Positions 22,971-34,987 of a DNA stretch of 64,000 nucleotides are shown here, in pieces (the stretch's first letter is position 1; every line of letters begins with the position of its first letter). Origin of the DNA: Dasypus novemcinctus (taxonomy: Eukaryota; Chordata; Mammalia; Cingulata; Dasypodidae); the NCBI RefSeq assembly GCF_030445035.2, contig NC_080682.1, positions 34,268,770-34,332,769 of the forward strand, written 5' to 3'. Under the pieces are notes generated by a model, which was not told the DNA's origin, searched no databases, and saw nothing but the letters and a program-made list of their open reading frames with translations. Position numbers and translations under genes: made by a program.

Positions 22971-25900
22971 ATCAACCCTCCACCAACATCTTGGGTGAGA
23001 TGTTATATATGTTTGTTTGATGTTGTATATGTTTGTTTTGTAAGTTCACAACTATTACATACTTATTGTTTATGTATGCTTATGTATCAGTGATATATTC
23101 CAATAAATTTTTATAAAAAGGACAAAGGAGAGACAAGGCCAAGGAAGCCAGAAGTTAAAGGCAATGAAAGAATATTCCTTGTTTATGGATAGGAAGACTG
23201 AATATTATTAAGATGTCTATCCTACCAAAACTGATCTACACATTCAATGCAATCCCAATAAAAATCAACACAGCCTTCTTTAAGGAACTAGAAAAACTAA
23301 CTATGAAATATATTTGGAAAGGAAAGAGACCCTGAATAGCCAAAGACATATTGAAAAAGAAAAATAAAATTGGAGGAATCACACTTCCTGACTTCAAAAC
23401 ATACTACAAAGCTACAGTAGTGAAAACAGCATGGTATTGGCATAAGGAGAGACACACAGACCAATGGAATCTAATTGAAAGTTCTGATATAGAACCTCAT
23501 ATATATAGCCATATAATATTCGATAAAGCCACCAAACCCTCTCAACTGGGAGAGAATGGCCTATTCAACAAATGGTGCCTGGAGAACTGGATATCTATCG
23601 GTAGAAAAATGAAAGAGGAATACCATCTCACACCTTATACAAAGATCAACTCAAGATGGATTGAAGACCTAAATATAAGAGCCAAGACCATAAAGATCTT
23701 GGAAAGCAGTGTAGGGAAACATCTACAGGACCTTGTAATAGGAAATGGCTTCATGAATATCACACCAAAAGCATGAGCAACAAAAGAACAAATAGATAAA
23801 TGGGACTTCCTCAAAATTAAAGCCTTCTACACCTCAAAGGAGTTTGTCAAGAAAGTAAAAAGCGAACCCACAAAATGGGAGAAAATATTTGGCAACCATA
23901 TATCTGATAAGAGACTTATAACTTGCATAGATAAAGAACTCATATATCTTGAAAATAAAAAGATAAACAACCCATTTAAAAAATGGGAAAAAGATTTAAA
24001 CAGACACTTCTCCAAAGAAGAAATACAAATGGCTAAAAAGCACATGAAAAAATGCTCCAAATCTCTAGGTATCAGGGAAATGCAAATCAAAACTACGAGA
24101 TACCATCTTACTCCCATAAGATTGGCAGCTATGAAAAAAACAGAAGAATACAAATGCTGGAGAGGATGTGAAGAAAGGGGAACACTCATCCACTGCTGGT
24201 GGGAATGCAGAAGGATCCAACCATTCTGGAGGACAGTTTGGCAGTTTCTCAAAAAACTAGCCATAGATTTGCCATATGACCCAGCAATACCACTGCTGGG
24301 TATATACACAGCAGAAGTAAAAACAAGGACACAAACCGATATATGTACACCAATGTTCATAGCAGCATTGTTCACTATCACCAAAAGTTGGAATCAACCC
24401 AAATGCCCATCAACAGATGAGTGGATCAATAAAATGTGGTATATACACACAATGGAATACTACTCGGCTATAAGAACAAATACACTACAAACACACATGA
24501 TAACATGGATGAATCTTGAGAACCTTATGTTGAGTGAAGCAACCCAGGCATTGAAGGACAAATACTACATGACCTCAATGATATGAAATAAGCAAGTTGC
24601 CTCAGAGAGCTAGAGACTGGAAAATAGGCTTACAGGAAATCGGGGGGTGGAGGAAGGATGTGAGCCAACGTCTGCAGGGGTGGAATCTATGATGAGCTGG
24701 TGGTAAGTATGAGCACAAAGAAGAGATAAAATGGGGGCAAGGGGTTGCCTTTGGGTGGGCCTTTGTGGGTTTGAGGGGGGCTGGGGATGGGTGGATGGAT
24801 AATATTGTCCACAAAATTGGGGGGAGGGAGGGGCAACATACGAACATAGGAGAGTGTCAGGTGTTGGTGGAGAGTAAAATGCTGAGAAAATCATATCAAA
24901 ATATAATTAGGAGGGTTACCTGTTTAGGATGCTCAGAGGGGATGGTCTGATGCGGGACTAATTCCTGGGGGAATGTCTGAAGGCTCATTTTGCCAGGGTG
25001 GGTTATGCCATTGGGTAGAGACCCAAGAAGTGAGAGTTGGGGTGGACCCACATCCTGGGGAGGACTAATGCCATCAAATAGAGAGAACTGTATCTCTTGA
25101 GAGAAAGGGTTGCACCCAGGGCATTAGGGCAGTTGAGAAAGTCAGGCCCTGAACACTGTTGCAAGGATCTCTGGATGTGGCTCCTCGGGAAATGGAGATT
25201 GGCTGTCACTGTGGGCCCTAAGGGGAGGGGAAAATGGATGTTGAATGGATGGAACCAAAGTAAATATGGGGGAAGAGAAGAGTTTTGCGAGATTACATGA
25301 GGATGAATATAAAACATGTAATATTACACCAAAAACATATAGGGGATGGCAGACTAATAATGTAAACCATAATGTAAAACATAGGATAATTAAAAAATTT
25401 AGAAAACTGTATATCCTAAAGTATGGACCACATTGTAATCACAGATGTCACCTTGTTTGAAAGCTATTGTTTCGGAGTCTGTACAGCAGTCTCAGTAAAT
25501 ATGATACGAATAAGTTAAAAGATTATCGCTGTGGAAGGGAAAAGGTTTTATGGTGGATGTGTGGGAGTACTGTATATTGTATATATGAATTACTGTGATT
25601 TAAGACTCTTGTGAAGAGAAGCTCAATAATTAGGAAAAAAGAAAAGAAAAAGATAGGATGTAGAAATTTTTCCAAATAAATATGTACTCTAGATCTAACC
25701 TTTATGGCGGTGGAGGAATACTGGCATGGAATGTTATTGACAGGCTATATATGGTTGACAGGGAGTTATACAGGGCATATGTCCAGGGTGCATGTTAATG
25801 TTAGATATACTCATAGTGGAAACAATTTAAAACAACACCTGGGGAGGTACTGGGTTCCTGGCCAGGGGTGCTCTGTCGTGGTCCCTAGGGGAGCAGCGGC

Positions 25901-27501
25901 AGTCCCCCAGGTTCAACGGTAAGAACCAGGAAGGAATGAGGGTCCCTCAGTGGGCTCGTGATACTAATGACTATGCTTGTGAGCCTACATGCCTGCAATA
26001 AGAACAAAGCCTAGAGCAGCATTGTGCCTGGGAGTTTCCTCCTGACAGCCTTCATGTTACCCAAATGTGTACTCAGTCTCAAAGCCAAACTCAGCATGTA
26101 GATGCAGTGCATTCCCCCCAGTGTGGGACATGACACCCGGGGATAAGCCTCCCTGGCACCAAGGGATCACTACCAAATACCAGCTGAATATGCAACTAGA
26201 AAATGACCTTGAATTAAAGGTTCAATGCGGATCAGCAATATCCCTGTCTACATATAATAACATGACTTTAAAATGCTGTTTGACCTAATGTAAGGGGGAA
26301 ATGGAAAGGAGAAATGAGTTTATATGGCTACGAGTCTCTAAAAAAGAGTCTGGAGGTTTTCAAAAGGATTTCCCTTATGCACAACTGAGCAGAGTCTAAG
26401 AGACAGATAAAGTAGATACAACCCCAGGTATTGGTTCTTTTCAGGGCTAAAGAGACCCACGGGTTCTATGATCATGGCAGATGGGGTTCACTGCCATGTC
26501 AGATGGCCCTTCTTTGGAGCTGGTGTTTCTGCGTGATGGAACTGGACTCAGATGGGATCTCTTTTCACAAGCCTTTCATGCTACTTTACTGGAATTGTAG
26601 TTGGTGGTGGGGTTTAAGATATATTTAGGGGATTTGAATCTCTGAACTGACAATATGATAGCCAGGCCCTGAGCCTCAACAGACTTCAGCTCCTACACTC
26701 TGATTTACTGGACTTACCCCACTCAGCTAACATGGAGTTGAAGAATGTCAACCACCACACCATGGAGCCTAGAGTGCCTACAACTGAAAGCAGGAGGAGT
26801 GCATCCAGTATCCATGTGGAATCTAAGCCCCCACTTGACATAGATGTGCAATGGACACAATAAATCCAATGTCCACAGAGAAAATATGGAATTGGTGTGG
26901 GAAGGGTGGCCACGGTGGTTGCTGGGTGCGGGGAATGGGAGGAAGAGATGAGATTGGGAGGCATTTTCGGGACTTGGAGTTGCCCTGGGTGGTCCTTCAC
27001 GGACAACTACGGGACATTGTAGATCCCCCCAGGGCCCACTGGATGGAACGTGGGAGAGTGTGGGCTATGATGTGGACCATTGACTATGAGGTGCAGCAAT
27101 GCCCAGAGATGTACTTACCAATGACAATGGATGTGTCATGATGATGGGAGAGAGTGTTGCTGTGGGGGGAGTGGGGGGTGGGGTCAGTGGGGTCGGTGGG
27201 GTTGAATGGGACCTCATATTTTTTGAATGTAATATTTTTTTTAAAAATGAATTTAAAAAAAATAAAAAGAGTAATGGAAAAGTAAAAAATAAAATAAAAT
27301 AAAGGCAATGAAACCCAGAAAAGATGGGAGAGATGAGCAGAAACTGCCATGTGACTTGATGTATGAGAGAGGTGTCTGGGCAGTAGGTCTTTAGAGAGAA
27401 AACACTGCCTGATGCCACCTCGATTAGGACATTTTCATGGCCTCAAAACTGTAAGCTTGGAACTTAATAAATGCCCATGGTAAAAGCCAAAAAAAAAAAA
27501 A
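22971..27501 (+). mobile_element. Polyadenylated retrocopy ending in LTR-like sequence (split by an L1)
   Basis: AGCATGGAAC is duplicated at 22961-22970 and 27502-27511. The right end has AATAAA (27466-27471) and then an A-run (27489-27502), so the insert was copied from a polyadenylated RNA. Its own sequence is only 22971-23169 and 27314-27488. The right part resembles the 3' half of the MaLR-type LTR seen at 1865-2300. The source RNA therefore seems to have ended at an LTR polyadenylation site. I do not recognise the left part. Confidence 0.75.
23170..27300 (+). mobile_element. 5'-truncated L1 with long 3' UTR
   Basis: AAAGGCAATGAAA is duplicated at 23157-23169 and 27301-27313, and an A-rich tail precedes the second copy. 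The ORF2 C-terminal part runs from 23170 to the stop at 24584-24586. It includes '[20 protein letters not shown]', the cysteine-rich '[13 protein letters not shown]' and '[13 protein letters not shown]', typical of mammalian L1. In-frame stops (for example TGA at 23774-23776) make it inactive. The 3' UTR of about 2.7 kb contains G-rich purine runs near 24640-24840 and GGGG-rich runs near 27160-27205. No open frame in it is credible. Confidence 0.92.
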
Positions 27502-27511
27502 AGCATGGAAC

Positions 27512-28945
27512 AGGCATAAGGACAGACATATAGCCCAATGGAATCAAATTGAGGACCTAGAAATCAACATTCACATTTACGGCCAACTGATTTTTGAGAA
27601 AGGTGAAGAGACCACTCAATTGCAAAAGAATAGTCTCTTCAACAATTGGTGTTGAGAAGCCTAGAACTCCATGTGAAAATAAAGGAGCACTCTTACCTCA
27701 CACTTTATACAAAAATCTACTCAAAATGGATCAAAGACTTAAATATAAGAGCCAGAAATATCAAAACCCTATAAGAAATCATAGGGAAGCATCTTTAGGA
27801 CCTTGTTTTAGGCAACGGTTTCTTAGAATTTACACTCAAACCACAAGCAACAAAAGGAAAACTAGATAAATGAGACCAATGTTAAAAAAAAAAATTCTGC
27901 CTTGAAGGACTTTATCACAAAAGTATAACAAAAACCTACATACTGTGAGAAATTATTTTGAACCACATATCCAATATAGGCTTAATATCCAGAATATAAA
28001 GAAATTCTTCAACTTATCAACAATCAGACAAACACCAATCAGACAAAGAAACAACAGACAATCATTTAATTTAAAAAACGAGCAAAAGATTGAATAGACT
28101 TCTCTCCATAGATGTACAATTAGAAAGAAAGGGCATGCAAAGATTTTCCTGGCAGGAAATGCAAATTAAAACCAAAATGAGATTACATTGTACACCCTTT
28201 AGAAAGGCTGCTATTTAAAAATGGAAAATAACAAGTGTTGGAGAGGATTCAGAAAGATAGGAACACTCTTTTTTTTTTTTTTTTTTTCTGCTAGTCACAA
28301 CATAAAATGATGTAGCTGCCATGGAATACAGTTTGACAGTTTCTCGGAAAACTAAGTACAGAACTACCACGTGATCTGGCTATCCCATTACTAGATAATT
28401 ACTAAATATATATACAAAAGAATTGAATGCAGTGACTCAAACAGTTATATTTGCACACTGACTGTAATAGCAGCATTATTCACAGATTCCCAAAAATGAA
28501 AGCAACTCAAGCATCAAACAACTATGAATGGATAAATAAAATGTGATATATACATACAATTGGGACATTAGTCAGCCATGAAAATGAATGAAGTTCTGAT
28601 ACAAGGGGATACATGAATGAACTTTGAAGACACTGTGCTGCAAGAAATAAGCTAAACAGAAAAGGTAAAATATTGCCTGATCTCAATGATCTGAAATAAT
28701 TAATATAAAAAAACTCATAGGATCAGAATGTAGAATCATCAGGGGATGCTGGAGGGGTAGAGAATGGGAAGTCAAGACTTAAAATGTGCAAAGTTTCTTT
28801 TTGGAAAGATGGAAATATTTTGGTATTTGTTGTTGGTAAAGGTAGCAAAACTGTGTGAAGGTAATTAAGAACAATGAAAAATATATTGTAGTGATTAAAA
28901 GAGTAAATGTTAGATTGTATATGGTAGCAGAATAAAAATTTTAAA
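27512..28945 (+). repeat. Old L1, ORF2 C-terminal part and 3' UTR (right part)
   Basis: Resumes exactly at the target repeat. The text near 27515-27660 corresponds to the L1 ORF2 'WYWHKDRHIAQWNQIE'-type region. The C-terminal region follows to about 28660 and the 3' UTR to about 28945. A T-run at 28268-28287 is a local expansion. Confidence 0.82.
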
Positions 28946-30179
28946 AAATACTATGAGAGGTTTCAACAACTTTCAAAATTCTGAATAATTTTAAAATTAT
29001 AAATATTGCAATGTATATAAAAATACATTTAATTATCACACTGATCAAACAAGTAAAAAGATAGTCATTTTGCTACAAATTTATAAACAAAAACAAATAA
29101 TGTGTCAATAAACAGAAAAGATACACTACATATACAAGATGACAGAGTAGTAAAAATGTGTTTAATAAAAATACTTATCAAAGATCTCTCAAATTAAAAA
29201 CAAAAGAATTGCAATAAATATAGATTCTATACCACATTGATTTCAGAGCAAAAATAAGTAAGAATCCAACAATTTATTTTGACATTTACCTGAGAAGTTA
29301 AAATTTTTATAAAAATTTAGCATGTTGTGGAAAATATTTTAAAATTTGTACAAGTATTAAACAGTGATGAACTAAGTGAAAAATTGCTAACATTTTCCTC
29401 CAAGAATAGACATTGAACTTTATTTTAATCTTTCAAAAATTAAGAAAATGAACAAATATAATTCTACAAAGAATATCTTAATATAAATTAAAAGAATGAA
29501 AATCACTAGAATGCAAAAGAATATGTTTGACAACATTGCTGAAGTTTAAAATTTTTAAAAATTTCCAATGAAAATGAAGAAAGCCTACATTCTTAAATAA
29601 TTATTGAAGAGTACAAGAAATTAAAACTGCACTTCCAGACTACTCAGAGGAATTTTTAAAAGGAACTTTAAGGATCCTAACTGATTAAAATATTTAGGAA
29701 GTCACAAAATTTGGAATCACTATAAATTTTCAGCTTTACTCTACTAAAAGCTTTTAAACAAATGAGCCAATTATTTAACTGAACAACACATTTCTTTTTA
29801 AAGAATATACCATTCCTATAGAAATAAGGAGCAAAGAACTGATTTTTCTAAAAACCAAAACTAAACAGAGAAGCACTAAGCACAAAAGCCTGTTGGCACA
29901 TCACAGAATGGTAGGATTTTCAAATGAAATTATTCACTGGTAGATATGGAAGAGGTATAACGGTATGCAGATAGTTAACCTCATGAATTTATAAAAACTC
30001 CAGTCTCAAAGCAAAGATAGATGAGAATCTTGATTCCCTCATGTACCATAACCTCTATACCCCAAATTTAAATGACATGGGAACACAAAATTTCTAGTGA
30101 TAAGTTGAAATCAAAAGCTGCAAAAAAGAAAAAGAAAATGACAAAAATGTGCATATTTATATAATATATACACACAAAT
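28946..30179. other. No gene seen
   Basis: AT-rich sequence without a credible open frame or confident repeat. Confidence 0.6.
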
Positions 30180-30479
30180 AAGTAAGATTAGTCTAGAAGA
30201 CCATGAACAAAACTTTCAAAAATGGTTAGGATGTTTCTGTTTTCTTTAATAATATAAATACATTTGACATTTTCTTCAATGTTCACATACACTTTTTTCT
30301 ATAATATTCTATTACAAGGTTATTCTTTAAGACCAAACATTAAAGGGTTGTTTTGCTTTTATAGCTGTATGTTTGTTTATGGATAAGAATAGCCATGAAT
30401 ATTTGTAAAACACCCATGAAGCTTTTCATAACAAAAGCTTTTATATATTCAAAATTTTGCAAGAATTTGTTTTTATGAA

Positions 30480-30690
30480 AGTGATCAAAATTTATTAGTA
30501 CAGCATTAAATTCTTTCTGTTGAACCTCAGATTTAATTGATATAATAATTCTTTGGATTTAGAATTAAAATATACCTTGTACAGTTGATGAAAATTTATG
30601 TAAATTCCAGTGACTCATTAAGAGCAGATATTGAATCTACACCCTGTATTGGCCAGTCCAAAGAAGCATTCTTTACGACTGTGCTATATT
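30480..30690 (-). repeat. Probable MIR relic
   Basis: A faint antisense MIR-like pattern that is much clearer in the duplicate at 51420-51630. Confidence rests mainly on that copy. Confidence 0.4.
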
Positions 30691-31046
30691 TCTTTTCTAC
30701 AAAATAAACAAAATGACTTCTGAAGGTGCAATCCATAATAACAATGGAACATTTATAGGGATATCTATTATGCGATTTGAAAGATAGGACAAATATTTTT
30801 GTGCATTAGTTGCCCAAAAACTGCATATATTTAAACCACAAGTTTAGCACACATTTCACAGCCAGTAATTTTGTAGATTTCTAAAAACGTATTCCTGGAA
30901 ATGTTCTGAATAATTTCTGGTCATGTACAGTATGGCTCAACAAAAATGCAAACTAGTTAATGGATGCTTGTATATTTAGAGAGTGACCAAGTAAATACCC
31001 AAATAAGAAAGAAAGAAAAGATACATTTAATTGTTCAGCATCACTG

Positions 31047-31994
31047 TTATTTCAATTGCTTGGAGTCCTGTCTCTTTTGTATGACTCTAATGAGAGCATT
31101 TTTCACTTCTTTGTTCCTAAGACTATAAATGAGTGGATTCAGCATGGGAATTACCATCGTATAAAACACAGATGCCGCTTGATCTCTTCCAAAAGAGTAG
31201 GACTTCTTTGGTTTTAAATAAGTAAAAATTGTAGTGCTAAATTAGATGGTGACTCCCAAGAGGTGGGAGGCACAAGTAGAAAATGCCTTGAGTTTTCCTG
31301 AAGTGGAATTAATTTTCAGGATTTTAGACACAATTGACACATAGGATATAGATATTGTGATAAGAGACACAACTGCATTAAAAGTAGCGCAAATGATTAT
31401 CGTGATTTCAGTGTCACGAGTGTCAGTGCAAGACAGGGCTAAAATTGGGGTTAAGTCACAGAAAAAGTGATAAATTATATTGGAGTTGCAGAAATGCAAA
31501 CTGTTCATGAAAAGAACATTGCCTAATGATTCAGTAAAACCAATCATATAGGACCCAGTTACAAGGAGGTGGCAGAGTCTGGTGGACATGACCACTTGGT
31601 AGTGAAGAGGATTGCAGATAGCCACATAGCGGTCATAGGCCATTGAAGAGAGAAGGAAAAATTCAGTGACACACAAGAAGACAAAAAAGTACATCTGGGT
31701 GAAGCAGCCAATGAATGAAATATACTTGTTGGAAGTCATCAAGTTCTTCAAGGTTTTAGGTGTGATGACTGTTGAGTAACTCAGGTCTAGGAATGACAAG
31801 TGGCTGAGAAAAAAATACATGGGAGTGTGAAGCTTGAGATCCAGGCGAATTATCAGTATCATCCCTGCATTTCCCAGCATGGTCAGCAGGTATATCAGGA
31901 GAAATAGCATGAAGAGGCCCCACAGGATCTCCTCAGATTCTGTGAACCCAAGAAGGATGAAGTCAGGCACATTTGTTTTATTCCTAATTCCCAT
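31047..31994 (-). pseudogene. Class II olfactory receptor with one premature stop
   Basis: The reading frame encodes a seven-transmembrane odorant receptor of about 315 residues, normal for the family. It starts at '[12 protein letters not shown]'; an upstream Met at 32012 adds six residues but is not typical. N-glycosylation site NKT is at residues 5-7, TM1 'LGNAGM' near 40-45, 'LHTPMYFFL' at 55-63, '[10 protein letters not shown]' at 118-127, and 'FSTCASH' in TM6. A single TAA at 31242-31244 is codon 251, where family members usually have 'FYGT'. After it the same frame continues with '[15 protein letters not shown]' to the natural stop at 31047-31049. There is no frameshift. It resembles OR families 5 and 8. 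It is either recently dead, polymorphic or a base-call error. ORs lack introns in the coding part, as here. Confidence 0.92.
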
Positions 31995-34350
31995 TGCATT
32001 CAACTGTCGCAAACTGTTGAGAAAGCACAGGAGACACTTTGTATAAATGACTTCAAAATGGCATTTGGTTTTATGAATGATTGGGTATTTTTAAAAATTA
32101 GTTTAGTGATTCTTGAAATTTATAATAAAGAGTAGTTTACAAAATACATTAGAGAAAAACCTCACTGCCAAATATTAATTAAGAATAAATCATCACTGAC
32201 ATTATATGATAGAAATTCATATATGTTGCATAATTAAAATGAATTTAACATTGTTATAAATACTTCATTCATATATCTATTTTTCAAGATTAAAATATTA
32301 TACCATAATTATTGGTAATGTACAATTTTATTAAATTAAAAAAGGACACAGATAATTAACTTATCTAGTCACAAATATTCAGTTATGTTGGCTCTGTCAT
32401 TCTATCAAGATTATTTGTGGTCGCACAGCATGCTTGTAACACTCTATTCCTACTTAAAATTAATTTTAGAAAAATAGAGAAAAAGTACTAGATAAATGGC
32501 AAATAATAATATATTTAAGCATCATTTACTGTTCTTTTGAATCCAATATTATTTAATATAAATGACAGATTAGAAATTAAAACCTTACGCTACCTTGCTG
32601 GGAAGTATTACTATTATATAAAACACATTATAATTAATTTTCAGTAGGTGGGTTTTTAATTGATTATTTAATATCAAAATTCTTCTGAAATTATATTTTC
32701 ATATATGTACCTTGCTTGGTGGCTCTGATTCCATCAATTCTACATTTTCCTTCCTACAAATAATGACATTAATTAGGCAAGATCTATATGATATGTATAT
32801 TTTTCTAATAATATCCCAATATTCTTTCAGATAAACTAAAACACATTAACTTTGTGAGTAATACTTACCATAATTTGGTGAAAAACTACTTTCAGCATTA
32901 TCTGTCTGGAAAGTCAACCTCAAAATTTCTCACAATTAAAATATGTAAAATATTTAAGGATTTATATAATAAAAATAAACATATATTATAAAATATCTGT
33001 AATCCTTTAAGATAATTTAAGTTTAATTTTTTTGTGCATGCATTTCTATTTTGTTCTGAAGTAAAATATGTCAGCTTAAAGTGTTTGTTCAAATCCTGGT
33101 CATATAGAAAATTTTCCTGGAAATTATGTGTCACAAGTATACCAGGGAGCTACTGTGAAGAGAAGCATAGCAAAGTATCCCTTCCCTTTCATGTGATGAT
33201 GCCATAGCACCTCTTATTTTGAGGATTGCTGATAATGAAACATTTGGTCATCTCTGGGACCAATTTCTGAGGTAGATTTCTTGGAATGTTTCCAAGGATA
33301 AAAGTTCAAGGATTAATATAGCCATGTGATGATTGTAGCAGAGTTGCCTTCACCATAGAAACCACAAAACGTTGAGCATCGTAACTTGGTATTCTTAGTG
33401 ATGCCTTAATTTATGACTGGGTAAAAGAGAAGGTATTTCTAAGGATATACTTACTGAATCTGTGGCTGAAATGCAAGATTGTTTAATAATCAGGGATAGA
33501 ATAGCACATTTTTTCATAGTGACACATTTTTATTTTTAAGTGTGATGCTATCACGGGAATAAATATTGTCTTTTGCACAAAAATTAGATTCCAACAATAT
33601 TAAAAAGAGAAAATGAAATTCATTCCTGCATGTTTTTAATCCCAGACAAATTTTCTTCCAAATATTTTCCTTTGTGAAGTTAATTCTTATTTTTAGGTAT
33701 ATTTATATATTTACATAAGTTTAGTTCACTGTTTTTTCAGTAACATTCTGATTTTATTTTCACATACTACTTATACACTTTTACCTATAATGTATTATCT
33801 TTTGTAAGGCCCACAATTTCAAGTATTTTGTATTAACTTGTGAAGTAGTACTAGCTTCTTTATAGGAGTGTACCCCAGCTGATAAATGGGTATTTTTGAA
33901 GCAGCAGAAGGAAAACATGGTAGAGATTCACCATTCAGGTTTGGCAGTCTCATCTACACAACAGATGTATTCTTATATTCAGCTAAAATAATGTTTGGGC
34001 AACTTGTTTCATTACATTTGTGTAATGTCTTTTATTGCTTTTAAAAAAAAGATGAGAGCAGAAATTAAAAATCAATGCTGAGTTGAGTATCATTTTACAA
34101 TTAATTGACAAAGCTTTGTTTCCTCTATATAATCAGGTGAAATGTCTTCTGAATCTTACATTTATTAATAAAAACAAAATCAATTTTATGCACCATTATG
34201 CAACTTATACAAGAAAACATCTTTCCACTCTAGAATTCCAAGAGAGAATTTAATGGTGTAGATGAAGGTGTTAAAAATTTTATATATTTTCTGAAGTTTT
34301 GAATCACGACTCTTCTCTTCACCAAAAAATTCAGTGACACTGAGAAAAGC
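31995..34350. other. OR upstream flank, no gene seen
   Basis: AT-rich sequence within the duplicated segment. Any OR 5' exon and promoter would be here, upstream on the - strand, but I cannot identify them. The 78-codon frame at 32898-33134 has no known motif. Confidence 0.5.
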
Positions 34351-34987
34351 TTATTTGGAGATCTGAGAACCACTTGAATTTATTTAAAATAGGTAACCTT
34401 AGGTCATAAACCAAGGTAGAGACTGAAGGAGATATTCTTTTTTAAATCCAATGTCAGTAAGCTTTAATCCTTGCAAAATCACTGTAAATGAGTTTTACTT
34501 CACAAAATTGAATTTGATTTTTACAATTATTAATTGTACCTTCAAATAATATAAGTAATAGGTGAAGAAAGGTATTTCTCAAAATGAATTCAATGACCAA
34601 TTATTTTTTGGCTTAATCATTACTGGTACTATTTTAGTATTGATGTGGGCTATGTGTGTGAGGCTGTTTGTCTCTTTGTAGATAACCTAAGTTATATGTG
34701 TCCTGACTTGTGGGTGTGGGACAGTGAGAGGCTGTAGCCCTGCCCTTGGTGACTATGGCAATGAATCCAGTCCCAGGAGGCAATTTAGCAATGCAAACTC
34801 TATATGCATACCAGTCAGTCCAGGGAGACTCTGATGGTGGTGATGCCGAAGGTTAAGGGAACTTGGAATTGTCCTCGAGTGGGAAATATAATATAACATG
34901 TGCATAAATTCAAAATTATATAATTCTTTGTCCAAGTGTGCCTAGTTTCTAGAAATCCAGTTAAGTGATACAGGCCCTATAGGTTTT

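Larger units (their letters stand above)
30180..34350. repeat. OR-containing duplicated segment, copy A
   Basis: Similarity to about 51100-55100 extends well beyond the receptor. Examples are GTCTAGAAGACC / ATCTAGAAGACC at 30191 and 51112, and CCCCAGCTGA(T/G)AA(A)TGGG at 33875 and 54732. The copies are in the same orientation about 21 kb apart, with many small gaps. Boundaries are approximate. Confidence 0.8.

Noticed and set aside
23827-24384. 185-codon frame on the - strand
   Set aside because: It is antisense to the L1 ORF2 C-terminal part, which is recognisable on the + strand.
26686-27418. Open frames of 60-117 codons in L1 3' UTR
   Set aside because: They have no protein motif, overlap on both strands and lie in sequence that recurs as noncoding repeat elsewhere in the window.
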